A DNA stretch of 64,000 bases, taken from Chlorohelix sp037138995 (GTDB lineage: Bacteria; Chloroflexota; Chloroflexia; Chloroheliales; Chloroheliaceae). The notes below the pieces were generated by a model. The model was not told where the DNA came from, made no database searches, and saw only the letters and a list, made by a program, of their open reading frames with translations. Each line of letters begins with the position of its first letter. The stretch's first letter is position 1. Location of the stretch: contig NZ_JBAXHI010000019.1 in the NCBI RefSeq assembly GCF_037138995.1, positions 5,423-69,422 on the forward strand. Direction: 5' to 3'. The position numbers were made by a program, and so were the translations under genes. Of this stretch, positions 34,185 through 42,912 are shown one piece after another.

Positions 34185-35447
34185 ATGAACAATAGTATCA
34201 AACTGCCGAAAAAGAAAATACTGATTATTGAAGACGAAAATGACATTCGTTATATTATTGCAACCTATTTAAAATATAGTAACTACGAAGTTTTGGAATC
34301 AGATAATGGGGTGACAGGGTTGGAGACGGCGCAGGTAATGCTGCCCGACCTAATCATAAGCGATATTAATATGCCCAACATGGATGGCTTCACCGTACTT
34401 GAACAACTGATGGAAAACCCCTTAACCTCGTCAATCCCTTTCATTTTTTTAACCTGCATCTCTGATCGTAATAGCTTTAGAAAAGGAATGAATCTGGGAG
34501 CCGATGATTTTATTACCAAGCCCTTTACCAAAGCAGAATTACTATCAGCGGTTGAATCCCGCCTTTCCAAAAAAGAAAATCTGGAAACCATTTTAAAAAA
34601 TGAAGAATTGGGTGTAAGAGATAATCAATTTCTCTCTTTACGCACCGAATTAAGTGGTGCGCTTGAACGAAAAGAACTTGAATTATATTACCAGCCTCAA
34701 GTAAATATAAAGGCTGGAAATTTAGTTGGCGCGGAAGCCTTACTTAGATGGCACCATCCCTATCGCGGGTTAATAATGCCAGATCAATTTATACCGGTTG
34801 CGGAAGCTTCCGGCTTGATTGAGCCGATTTGGCGTTGGACTTTGAATGCGGCTTGTCAAGAAAATCGGGAATGGCTGTCCAAATACAAATTATCACTAAA
34901 AATCGCCGTCAATGTCTCTGCTTCCCAATTTAATCATGCCCGCCTAAATCAAGTCGTGCAAGAAGCGTTAGATCGTAACAGCTTACCCGCTGAAAACCTT
35001 GAACTTGAAATAACTGAAAGCATTGTAATTAAAAATGTGGAAAGCTCGCTGGCAATCATGCGTTCCTTGGTTGCACTCGGAGTAGGCTTATCTATGGATG
35101 ATTTTGGTACCGGTTATTCCTCCCTAAGTTATTTGAAATATTTCCCCTTTAATGAGCTTAAGATTGATCGCTCATTTGTCTCGGAAATCACCACCGAATC
35201 TAAAAATGCAGCGATAACCGCTTCTATTATAAAGCTTTCCCATCAATTGGGTATGCATACAGTTGCGGAAGGAGTCGAAACTGAAGAACAATTGACTTTA
35301 CTTGAGCAGTTGGGTTGCGATATTGCACAGGGTTATTACTTAGGTAAGCCGATGTCTTCCGCTAGTTTCCGCAAATATATTGAAGATTATATAGAGTGCA
35401 AACATTCACTAAGTTCAAAAATCACAGATTTAGAGGTGCTGGGGTAA
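34185..35447 (+). CDS. Response regulator with EAL phosphodiesterase domain
   Basis: 420 residues: REC (about 10-128) with Asp60 (LIISDINMPNMDGF) and TKPFT, a short linker, and EAL (about 152-405) with VGAEALLRW (Glu184), NVSASQFN, LEITESI, SMDDFGTGYSSLSYL, LKIDRSFV, AEGVETE and AQGYYLGKP. The key residues are present, so it should hydrolyse c-di-GMP when phosphorylated. It resembles the upstream regulator without its GGDEF insert. The two are likely paralogues, both probably fed by the histidine kinase at 30938. Confidence 0.93.
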   Translation: MNNSIKLPKKKILIIEDENDIRYIIATYLKYSNYEVLESDNGVTGLETAQVMLPDLIISDINMPNMDGFTVLEQLMENPLTSSIPFIFLTCISDRNSFRKGMNLGADDFITKPFTKAELLSAVESRLSKKENLETILKNEELGVRDNQFLSLRTELSGALERKELELYYQPQVNIKAGNLVGAEALLRWHHPYRGLIMPDQFIPVAEASGLIEPIWRWTLNAACQENREWLSKYKLSLKIAVNVSASQFNHARLNQVVQEALDRNSLPAENLELEITESIVIKNVESSLAIMRSLVALGVGLSMDDFGTGYSSLSYLKYFPFNELKIDRSFVSEITTESKNAAITASIIKLSHQLGMHTVAEGVETEEQLTLLEQLGCDIAQGYYLGKPMSSASFRKYIEDYIECKHSLSSKITDLEVLG

Positions 35448-35567
35448 ATATAAACAGTTAATTCAAAGCCTAATTATCAGAAAATAATGGCACAGGTTTC
35501 TTAACTAACAATGGTAAATACCCCTCTCAATTCTCAATGCCATTTTTCATAAATATTTCTAGCTGAC

Positions 35568-35596
35568 TTGACTTTAATTTTGGCTAAAGGCATAAT
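35568..35596 (+). promoter_or_regulatory. Sigma-70-type promoter for der
   Basis: TTGACT (35568-35573), 17-nt spacer, CATAAT (35591-35596). Both hexamers are 5/6. Transcription would start near 35603, inside a perfect 8-bp inverted repeat (35594-35620). Confidence 0.55.
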
Positions 35597-35620
35597 AAGC
35601 CGTAATATAAATGGCTTATT
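35594..35620 (+). repeat. Inverted repeat overlapping the der promoter start
   Basis: AATAAGCC (35594-35601) and GGCTTATT (35613-35620) are perfect complements separated by 11 nt. It overlaps the -10 and the expected start site, so it could be an operator or a 5' mRNA hairpin. Confidence 0.5.
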
Positions 35621-35665
35621 TTAACGAACATTATCGAAAAACTCACATGTGGCAGAATAGCTAGA

Positions 35666-37033
35666 ATGACAAAACCACTCGTTGCCATCGTTGGTCGCCC
35701 CAATGTTGGTAAATCCACTTTTTTTAACCGGGTAATTGGCGAAAAACTGGCAATTGTTGAAGATTTACCCGGCACTACCCGTGACCGACTCTATGGTGAC
35801 GGTGAATGGAATGGGCGTTATTTCACCTTGATTGATACCGGCGGTCTCGAATTTGAAACCGAAGATGAACAAAAAAGGGAAAGTGAAACCAAAGGGGAAG
35901 ACTCTATTCGTGAAATAGCACGTCAGACCCGCGCTCAGGCAACTGTGGCAATTGAAGAAGCCGATGTTATTGTGTTCATGGTAGATGCAAAAACTGGCTT
36001 GACTTCTACCGACCGCGATATTGCCGATATTCTTAGAAGAACCAAAAAGCCCGTGATTCTCGCAGCTAATCGAGCCGATAGTGAAGAGCGTCGCCAGAAC
36101 TCAGTCGAATTTTACGAACTTGGACTCGGCGACCCCATTCCGGTTAGCAGTTATCATGGCACTAACACTGGCGATTTGCTCGATGCAATTGCTGAAAATC
36201 TACCTCCGATACCTGAGACTATCGAACAATCCCAAATTAGAATTGCCATAATAGGTCGTCCTAATGTTGGAAAAAGCCGCTTGCTCAATTCGTTGCTTGG
36301 ACAAGAACGGGTTATAGTTTCGGATGTGCCGGGTACAACCCGTGATGCCATTGATACAGAAATTATAGTTGGCGATAAGACAGTAACCTTGATTGATACT
36401 GCCGGTATTCGCCGCCCCGGTCGCATAGATATTGGTGTGGAGAAATGGAGCGTAATGCGAACTCTTCGCGCCATTAACCGCTCGAACGTGGTACTGCTGG
36501 TGGTTGATGCCAGTGAAGGAATTACCGCGCAAGATGCCCACATCGCCGGTTATGCCCTTGAGGAAAGTAAAGGAATCGTGCTGGTAGTGAACAAATGGGA
36601 TAAAATTGAGAAGGATAACACTACCATGAACCAGTATGTTACCAAAATACGTGAACAACTGGATTTCATGTCATACGTCCCTATGCTTTTTATCAGCGCA
36701 AAATTTGGGCAACGTGTCAACAAAGTTCTAGATGCTGCCCTTACAGTGGCGGAAGAACGACACAAGCGAATCCCTACCGCTACCCTGAATAAGGTGGTGC
36801 GAGATGCAATAGCGGCGCATAGTCCCGCTTCTAAGCCCGGAAAATGGCTAAAGCTATTATATGTGACACAGGTGGAAGTTGACCCACCTACATTTGTATT
36901 TTCGGTAAATGACGCTAAACAGGTGCATTTCTCGTACCAGCGTTATCTTGAAAATAAAATTCGTGAAGCATTTGGCTTTGAAGGCACTCCTCTTAAAATG
37001 ATTTTCCGTGGTCGCGATGACTCAGATGATTAA
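35666..37033 (+). CDS. der: Ribosome assembly GTPase Der (EngA)
   Basis: 455 residues, tandem GTPase domains plus KH-like C-terminus, needed for 50S subunit assembly. First G domain: GRPNVGKSTFFNRV (about 10-23), DLPGTTRD, DTGG, then NRAD (N-x-x-D). Second: GRPNVGKSRLLNSLLG (about 201-216), DVPGTTRD, DTAGIRRPG, VVNKWD, SAKFGQRV. The KH-like domain (about 350-450) ends LKMIFRGRDDSDD. All nucleotide-binding motifs are intact. Followed after 19 nt by plsY. Confidence 0.97.
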   Translation: MTKPLVAIVGRPNVGKSTFFNRVIGEKLAIVEDLPGTTRDRLYGDGEWNGRYFTLIDTGGLEFETEDEQKRESETKGEDSIREIARQTRAQATVAIEEADVIVFMVDAKTGLTSTDRDIADILRRTKKPVILAANRADSEERRQNSVEFYELGLGDPIPVSSYHGTNTGDLLDAIAENLPPIPETIEQSQIRIAIIGRPNVGKSRLLNSLLGQERVIVSDVPGTTRDAIDTEIIVGDKTVTLIDTAGIRRPGRIDIGVEKWSVMRTLRAINRSNVVLLVVDASEGITAQDAHIAGYALEESKGIVLVVNKWDKIEKDNTTMNQYVTKIREQLDFMSYVPMLFISAKFGQRVNKVLDAALTVAEERHKRIPTATLNKVVRDAIAAHSPASKPGKWLKLLYVTQVEVDPPTFVFSVNDAKQVHFSYQRYLENKIREAFGFEGTPLKMIFRGRDDSDD

Positions 37034-37052
37034 CACCACAGGTTAGTGCATT

Positions 37053-37721
37053 ATGGATTGGCTGCTTTTTTTGCTTTTTTTGCTGGTGGGATACCTGCTC
37101 GGTTCTATTCCCACCGGATTAATATTAGGCAGGTGGTTGAAAAATATAGATGTGCGTCAGTTTGGTAGCGGCAAAACTGGCGCGACCAATACTTTGCGAA
37201 CGCTTGGTTGGAAAATCTCCCTCTCTGTATTTCTCATTGATGCCCTCAAAGGTGGAATTGCGGTATGGCTACCGGTATTGTATTTCACCGATGCGCCCAA
37301 CAATTGGTTGCCGTGGGTACGCATGCTGGCGGCTTTAGCTTGTATGTTGGGGCATGATTTCCCCGTCTGGATTGGCTTCAAGGGTGGGCGTGGCGTGGCT
37401 GTAGGCGTTGGCGAATTGTTGGTAGTATCTCCGTTTATCTGGATATTGACATTCCTTGTCACCTTTCCTACAATCCTTATTACCCGCTATGTCTCTTTAG
37501 GTTCGATTGTAGGCTCAATTTTCGCCGTTATATTCACAGTGGTAGCAATATTTGCGGTCAACTTAGATTCTCGCTATTTAGGTTTTTCTATTGTTTCAGC
37601 CGCCTTGGTTATCTGGATGCACCGCGATAATATTAGCAGATTGCTAAACGGTACCGAGCGTAAACTTGGAGATAAAGCCTCCAATGTAAAATCATCTTCT
37701 GAACAGAATCCTACCCATTAA
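37053..37721 (+). CDS. plsY: Glycerol-3-phosphate acyltransferase PlsY
   Basis: Transfers acyl from acyl-phosphate to glycerol 3-phosphate, the first step of phospholipid synthesis. 222 residues with about five TMs. Seen: GYLLGSIPTGLILGRWLKNIDVRQFGSGKTGATNTLR (motif 1; SGKTGATN rather than the more common SGNxGATN), HDFPVWIGFKGGRGVAVGVG (motif 2), and a C-terminal helix with a hydrophilic tail. The der-plsY pairing is common in bacteria. Confidence 0.95.
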   Translation: MDWLLFLLFLLVGYLLGSIPTGLILGRWLKNIDVRQFGSGKTGATNTLRTLGWKISLSVFLIDALKGGIAVWLPVLYFTDAPNNWLPWVRMLAALACMLGHDFPVWIGFKGGRGVAVGVGELLVVSPFIWILTFLVTFPTILITRYVSLGSIVGSIFAVIFTVVAIFAVNLDSRYLGFSIVSAALVIWMHRDNISRLLNGTERKLGDKASNVKSSSEQNPTH

Positions 37722-37736
37722 TAAAGAGGTCTGAAT

Positions 37737-38267
37737 ATGTGGTTAATTGAGTACAACGGCAATCGTCCACAGATAGGCGAAAATGTTTTTATTGCTCCAA
37801 ACGCTACCTTAATCGGGGATGTAGTGATTGAAAATGGGGCAAGTATCTGGTTTGGTGTGGTGCTACGTGCTGATAATAACCGCATCATCATCGGGGAAAA
37901 TGCGAATGTTCAGGATAACACGGTGGTGCATACCAACGATGACGACCCGCCCACTACTATTGGCGCATGTGTAACTATCGGGCATAGCGCGGTGCTAGAA
38001 GGCTGTATTATTGAGAAGAATGCAGTTATTGGTATGAATGCTACCGTGCTAAGTAAAGCAGTGGTTGGTGAAGGTGCTATGGTAGCGGCAAATTCTGTGG
38101 TGACAATTGGTTCAAAAATCCCAGCATGGAATCTGGCTGCTGGAATTCCGGCTCAGGTCAAAAAAGAACTGAGTGGTCAGAGTAGGAAGCAAGTTGAAGA
38201 AAACTGGAAAGAATACACCCATTTAAGAGACGCATATTTAGCTAAAGGTATTGATAGAATTTCCTAA
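37737..38267 (+). CDS. Gamma-carbonic-anhydrase-family hexapeptide-repeat protein
   Basis: 176 residues, left-handed beta helix plus C-terminal helix. Seen: hexapeptide turns (IGENVFIAPNATLIGDVVIENGASIWFGVVLRAD), VQDNTVVHTNDDD (His65), TIGHSAVLEGC (His83) and GMNATV. The usual third zinc His in the VLHGC position is Glu88 here. The metal site would then be His2Glu, so carbonic anhydrase activity is uncertain. AAAGAGG precedes the ATG. It is cotranscribed with der-plsY by spacing (15 nt). Confidence 0.88.
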   Translation: MWLIEYNGNRPQIGENVFIAPNATLIGDVVIENGASIWFGVVLRADNNRIIIGENANVQDNTVVHTNDDDPPTTIGACVTIGHSAVLEGCIIEKNAVIGMNATVLSKAVVGEGAMVAANSVVTIGSKIPAWNLAAGIPAQVKKELSGQSRKQVEENWKEYTHLRDAYLAKGIDRIS

Positions 38268-38395
38268 TAACTCACTTTTTTTGGCATCGGACATATTTAG
38301 AAGACCTCTAAAAGGAAAGGGATAAAAGCCCCGTCAGACTTTCCGACTGTACCCACTTTCCGAATTTGCAAATCAATAAATTCATAGATTTATAT

Positions 38396-38423
38396 TTGAT
38401 GATTGAAATAGCTGTGTTATAAT
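38396..38423 (+). promoter_or_regulatory. Promoter candidate for the caspase-fold protein
   Basis: TTGATG (38396-38401), 16-nt spacer, TATAAT (38418-38423), also preceded by TG at 38415-38416. The leader is about 80 nt. Confidence 0.5.
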
Positions 38424-38507
38424 CACGCTTATTAACGATTTTAGTGAGTCGCTAACAGGTTGGGTATTAGTAATTGGGACATTTGACTCACAAGGTTAGG
38501 TTTTACG

Positions 38508-39599
38508 ATGGGTCGCTACGCAATTTGCGTCGGTATAGATGATTACGATAACTTACCGGAAGGCTGGAATTCGCTGGAATTTGCCAGCGCAGATGCCCGT
38601 GCCATGTCTGAAATCCTTCTCGACACCGTGCATGGAGCGTTTGATAAGGTTGAACTTCTAACCAAACCCGCACAAACTACTCTTTCCGGTCTAATAGACG
38701 CGCTTAAGCGTCTTTTCTATGATATAAAGCCCGAACCAGATGACTTGGTTTTACTTTATTTTGCTGGTCATTGTGGACTTGACCCACAAGATCGCCTCTT
38801 TCTAATTCCTAGCGATGGTCGTATCAATCATTGGGGTATTCCAGACCTTGCCAGTATGCTTCGCCTTGATAATATTGCTGCATATTTTTCCGGTAGTTAT
38901 ACACATAATCTGGTACTGGCTCTTGATATGGCGTACAGCGGAGAGCGTAGTGCCTTGGTGCGCCGGGTAAAATTGTCGGAAAGCCCCAACTATTTTACTA
39001 TCGGTTCGATTATCAGCAGCGAGATTATTGACCAATTGCATATGCTAAATCATAGTCCTTTTAGCTACAGCCTGTTCAAAGCATTGAAGCAACCCCCAGA
39101 ATCGGATGGTTGGTTAAGGGTAAGCACAATTCAAAGCTATGTAACTAACCAGTTGCGAGAACTGCTGGATACATATTGGGCAGAACACAGCCAGATGTTA
39201 AATTATCTTAGCGAATTGATGGATGACTTGCCTTTAATACGGGTAGCGTCCGAATCGGAAGAATTTACTCGTGAGGTGAAAATAGCCTTGCAACGCAATG
39301 GTTATAGGTTTAATAATACAAATCGCTTTGAACAAAAAACCGGGAGGTTGCGTGCAGAAATAACTGTAGCTTTCACTCGTGCGGTTATTGAAGTATTGGC
39401 GCTGGATAATGGAAAGGTGGCTTGGAGCGAATTACAGGCGCAGCAATTCGCCAATCAGGTTGAGCGTTTGAAAACTATGGGGGAAATAACTCACGGCTTG
39501 ATTATCAGTCGCAACGAGCTTGCTCAAGAACTTTCAGATTACCTTCGCCGCATCAAACTTGATTTTATGACATTGGAAGATGCCCTTGCACAGGTTTAG
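38508..39599 (+). CDS. Caspase-fold (metacaspase-like) protein lacking the catalytic cysteine
   Basis: 363 residues. Residues 1-235 match the caspase/peptidase C14 fold: YAICVGIDDYDNLPEGWNSLEFASADARAM, DDLVLLYFAGHCGLDPQDRLFLIPSD with catalytic-position His88, then LVLALDMAYSGERS. Active members have D-x-C-x-S-G in the last motif; here it is D140-M-A142-Y-S-G, so the nucleophile Cys is Ala. A C-terminal region (about 250-363; REVKIALQRNGYRFNNTN.. AEITVAFTRAVIEVLALDN) is unrecognised and helical at the end. It is likely a pseudo-protease with a binding or scaffolding role, or a member of a bacterial conflict/signalling system. Single gene, convergent with the deacetylase gene 3 nt away. Confidence 0.8.
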   Translation: MGRYAICVGIDDYDNLPEGWNSLEFASADARAMSEILLDTVHGAFDKVELLTKPAQTTLSGLIDALKRLFYDIKPEPDDLVLLYFAGHCGLDPQDRLFLIPSDGRINHWGIPDLASMLRLDNIAAYFSGSYTHNLVLALDMAYSGERSALVRRVKLSESPNYFTIGSIISSEIIDQLHMLNHSPFSYSLFKALKQPPESDGWLRVSTIQSYVTNQLRELLDTYWAEHSQMLNYLSELMDDLPLIRVASESEEFTREVKIALQRNGYRFNNTNRFEQKTGRLRAEITVAFTRAVIEVLALDNGKVAWSELQAQQFANQVERLKTMGEITHGLIISRNELAQELSDYLRRIKLDFMTLEDALAQV

Positions 39600-39602
39600 T
39601 TT

Positions 39603-40772
39603 CTAAAATTTCCATTTGCCTTGATGAGATTTGTTTAATTCTGCAATATAACTTTCCACCTCGAACCCCTCGTAGCATTCCAACCCTAGCGGTAGAGATT
39701 GCCAGACTATAGGCGGCAACTTCAGCATCGCGGCGGCTACATTGGAAATGGAATTTCCCAAATTGTCCAAATCATACCCGCCTTCTAGCAAAATCAGGTA
39801 TTTTGCGCCAATATCTTGGGCTGTACAGGCTACAATTCCGGTAAGGGTATGATAAAGTTGAGGTGTAAGGTTAAAGCCTGCGCCGGGGTCATACAGATAT
39901 ATATGGTTAATATCATTAAAATGCCCGTCAAAACCCGCGCTAACGATTATTATTTGCGGACACCATTGTTCCACTAGAATTGGTACAACCCGCTTAAATA
40001 CTGATAGAAATTCACCATCGGTAATTTTGGCTGGCAGAGGTAGATTTATGATATTGCCGTATTTGCCGATTTCGTGGACATCGCCTGACTCCGGGTAAAG
40101 TTCCGGTCCGAATTGGTGAAGTGAGCAGAAAAGAATGCGCGAGTCGTCTGAAACAATATTTTGAGTGCCATTGCCATGATGTAAATCCCAATCAAGAATC
40201 ATCACCCGCTCTATACCGAGTTGCTTCAAGTAATACTTGGCGGCAATAGCGGCATTATTGAATAGGCAGAATCCTCCGGCATTCTTTCGTCCAGCATGAT
40301 GACCGGGTGGGCGGCTAAGGCATAGAGCGCTACTTAGCACACCGTTTAGCAAATCTGCACTGACCGTTAGAGCAGCGCCCGCCGATAGCAGTCCTGTTTG
40401 ATAAGATTCGCGGTTTAAGTAGGTAGCTTCCGCCAAAAACCCATCTGCTAATTGCACTTGTTTGATATAGTTCATATCGTGTGCTTCAATTAAGTCTGCA
40501 ATATTAGCCGAACTAGGTTCTCGCAATAACATGTGTTGGGCTAATCCTGAATTGACAAGAGCGTTATAAGCAGCGGTGGCACGGCATGACATTTCGGGAT
40601 GATGGGTGGGGTTCTGGTAGGAATAGGGGTATTTGATTTTATCCATAGTATAGAACTGGTCTAGATAATTTTGACCTTCTACTTCATGGTATAAATGCTT
40701 GCCTTCAATCCGAATCAAACCCGGATTGTGGGCTTCAAAACTGGACGAATAAACTAACCCGACTGGTAACAT
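39603..40772 (-). CDS. Histone-deacetylase-family amidohydrolase (class II-like)
   Basis: 389 residues. HDAC/acetylpolyamine amidohydrolase fold with LSRPPGHHAGRKNAGGFCLFNN (tandem His), MILDWDLHHGNGTQ (zinc Asp and His), FCSLHQFGPELYPESGD, IIIVSAGFDGHFND (zinc Asp) and LLEGGYDLDNLGNS with the active-site Tyr. All metal and catalytic residues appear present. A zinc-dependent deacylase of acetyl-lysine, acetylpolyamine or a similar substrate. GGAAAG precedes the ATG on the minus strand. A second HDAC-family gene (AcuC-like) lies at 56624. Confidence 0.93.
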   Translation of the reverse strand: MLPVGLVYSSSFEAHNPGLIRIEGKHLYHEVEGQNYLDQFYTMDKIKYPYSYQNPTHHPEMSCRATAAYNALVNSGLAQHMLLREPSSANIADLIEAHDMNYIKQVQLADGFLAEATYLNRESYQTGLLSAGAALTVSADLLNGVLSSALCLSRPPGHHAGRKNAGGFCLFNNAAIAAKYYLKQLGIERVMILDWDLHHGNGTQNIVSDDSRILFCSLHQFGPELYPESGDVHEIGKYGNIINLPLPAKITDGEFLSVFKRVVPILVEQWCPQIIIVSAGFDGHFNDINHIYLYDPGAGFNLTPQLYHTLTGIVACTAQDIGAKYLILLEGGYDLDNLGNSISNVAAAMLKLPPIVWQSLPLGLECYEGFEVESYIAELNKSHQGKWKF

Positions 40773-40792
40773 TTGCTTTCCGGTAATATAAA

Positions 40793-40818
40793 AAGGGCAG
40801 GAAAATTTAAACGCCTGC
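40793..40818 (-). terminator. Intrinsic terminator after the cNMP-binding gene
   Basis: On the minus strand AAGGGCAGG and CCTGCCCTT form a 9-bp stem with a 12-nt loop, followed by TTT. It lies 15 nt after the stop of the gene at 40833-41276 and before the deacetylase gene. Confidence 0.75.
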
Positions 40819-40832
40819 CCTTACAAAGTAAA

Positions 40833-41276
40833 TTATCGTTTGGTTTTCTGCTCTTCTAGCGTGCGAATACGGCGGCATAAAACCGGCAGCATGGCAACAG
40901 CGATACTAGGCTCTCTCCTTAGAACATCAAGAAAGACCCAGCGATTTAATTCCACCACCTGAGTTTCGATAGCTGCCGTGCAAGTTGCGCTGCGTGGGTA
41001 ACCATCTATCAACGACATCTCCCCAAAAAAATCCCCTCGTCCTAATTCATTTAACATGTTATCGGACAATCCCGGACGATTTTTGTTGGATACTGAAACA
41101 GAACCACTCAAAATCACAAACAAACCTGAACCGGGGTCTCCCTGCTTGATGATTATCTCCCCCTTTTTAAAGTTGCGGGTGGCAGATAATTTGGCTAACA
41201 TATCAAGGTGTTCATGTTTCAATGCCGCCAAAATCGGTACTTTTTTAAGGTTCTCTATCAAATATTCATTATCCAT
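40833..41276 (-). CDS. Cyclic-nucleotide-binding-domain protein
   Basis: 147 residues, a single CRP/PKA-R type cNMP-binding domain without a DNA-binding helix-turn-helix. Seen: FKKGEIIIKQGDPGSGLFVILSGSVSVS and the phosphate-binding cassette FGEMSLIDGYPRSATCTA with the conserved Glu and Arg. An effector-less sensor module that presumably acts on a partner. It starts 13 nt after the DUF4388 gene stop in the same operon; AGGG lies before the ATG. A terminator follows. Confidence 0.9.
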   Translation of the reverse strand: MDNEYLIENLKKVPILAALKHEHLDMLAKLSATRNFKKGEIIIKQGDPGSGLFVILSGSVSVSNKNRPGLSDNMLNELGRGDFFGEMSLIDGYPRSATCTAAIETQVVELNRWVFLDVLRREPSIAVAMLPVLCRRIRTLEEQKTKR

Positions 41277-41289
41277 ATTTTACCCTGCT

Positions 41290-42714
41290 CTAACCTAGCT
41301 CTTGTATCAAAAACAAAAAACGCTCATAAAGTTGGTCAGCCAGATTTTTGTCTATAAACATTTGGGTGACAAGCCGGGATTGATTGGCATATGTTTTGAG
41401 GCTTGGTGTATTATCTTCGGCTTGAGATAGTAAATTGACTACCCGGTTGGCACGTTTGCCCAAAACTTCGTTGGCAACGGCTATCATCTGTTGTTTGATT
41501 TCTGCCACAGATTTGGGACGGTTAGATACTTCAAACATTTTGTTTTCGGGTGGGCTGGTTATAACGTCAATCATGCTACCGGGTTTGCTAACAATCTGAT
41601 AAACTCGCACAATTGATTCTTCCAGCACATCATCCATTTCATAATAACTGCCGAGTTTCTGCCCCCCATTGAGGAATATGTAACCGCTTTCGGTAAGATT
41701 GGTTATATGAACTACCCCCGTATGCTGGCTATGTTCAAGAGTATTTAAAAGTTTGTTTATTTTCATACTGGTGCTGCTAAAGCTATCCAGCAACTTGTCA
41801 CCCATTATCAAAGCGGTATAGCTATGGATGAAATCAGCTTCAAGCGGGTATAGCAAAATAGGGTTACGTTCGTTCGGAGAAACTGTAACATCTACAATAC
41901 GGCGCAAAGCTCCTTGATCTTTATGAATCGCGCGATTGTCGGCATAACGGCTATGCACAACCCGACCCTTGTATAGGATTACAACCGCTTCAATCAGTGG
42001 GTTTGCTGTAATTATTGTCAAGAAACCTGAGAACTTTTCGCGCCAAACTAAATCAAGTACATTGCGAACCACACGCCAATCCGGCGAATCTTTTAATACA
42101 AAGGCGCTAACAAAAGGAAGCGGAAAGCCACTCCACCTCCTGAAGCGGGGCGGGCGCAAAACTTCATCACCGAGTAGAAATTGGAGTTGCCCCAATTGCT
42201 CAATTGCTTGTGAATTTGCAGATAATATCGGATTTAGAGGAGATGGCGCTACAATTGGTGATTCAGGTACAACTTGCGGTTGCGGTGTTATTTTTGTTCG
42301 ATTTGTAATTGGTTCATCTATGCTGGTATTCGCTTCAACGGCTTCAAAGGTATAAGCCATCAAGCGATTAGTTTCTTCGTTAACAGCTTGTAAGGCACTT
42401 TCAGCATCATCCTCAGTTAATAAACCCAATGCGCCTAATAAGAGAAGCTCATCGGTTTTGGTTACGGATTCAGATTCGGGCGTTAATTTCTTATCCCAAT
42501 GTATCCGTGCCGAACGATTGCCTAGCAACTGGTAAACTACATCATCGCCAGTGACTTTATCATTGGAAGCATGTATAAGATGACCTTGCTTAAAAAAAAG
42601 CTCAGCAATACTCGCGCCGTTTTCCTCAAAACTTAAACATCCTGATTCGGAATGCCGGAGAATATATTGCAGCAATTCAATTATGGAAAATGAATTGGAA
42701 CGTGTTTCGGACAT
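41290..42714 (-). CDS. DUF4388 (PATAN-like) domain protein
   Basis: 474 residues. The N-terminal about 100 residues (SIIELLQYILRHSESGCLSFEENGASIAELFFKQGHLIHASNDKVTGDDVVYQLL) match DUF4388/PATAN, a domain found in bacterial signalling proteins. A variable linker follows. The region from about 210 onwards repeats a similar sandwich twice (VVRNVLDLVWREKFSGFLTIITANPLIEAVVILYKGRVVHSRYAD; LLNTLEHSQHTGVVHITNLTESGYIFLNGGQKLGSYYE), each resembling the 'small-molecule or partner-sensing' strand pattern of DUF4388. Soluble. Cotranscribed with the cNMP-binding protein. Function unknown. Confidence 0.75.
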   Translation of the reverse strand: MSETRSNSFSIIELLQYILRHSESGCLSFEENGASIAELFFKQGHLIHASNDKVTGDDVVYQLLGNRSARIHWDKKLTPESESVTKTDELLLLGALGLLTEDDAESALQAVNEETNRLMAYTFEAVEANTSIDEPITNRTKITPQPQVVPESPIVAPSPLNPILSANSQAIEQLGQLQFLLGDEVLRPPRFRRWSGFPLPFVSAFVLKDSPDWRVVRNVLDLVWREKFSGFLTIITANPLIEAVVILYKGRVVHSRYADNRAIHKDQGALRRIVDVTVSPNERNPILLYPLEADFIHSYTALIMGDKLLDSFSSTSMKINKLLNTLEHSQHTGVVHITNLTESGYIFLNGGQKLGSYYEMDDVLEESIVRVYQIVSKPGSMIDVITSPPENKMFEVSNRPKSVAEIKQQMIAVANEVLGKRANRVVNLLSQAEDNTPSLKTYANQSRLVTQMFIDKNLADQLYERFLFLIQELG

Positions 42715-42912
42715 TTGATGAGATTTTCTGATTTTCTGTCTCGGATACCCATAATATAAATGTCACAGCAAATCTTCCCAATTGTAGGCAACCCTAAATA
42801 ATATGTCAAGATACATTGCTTGCATAAACCGAACTGCTCGAACCGCTTAGTTAAGGAGTATTAAAACCCCTCTTTTAATAGAACTAATATTTCTTAACTT
42901 GTAATTGGTATT

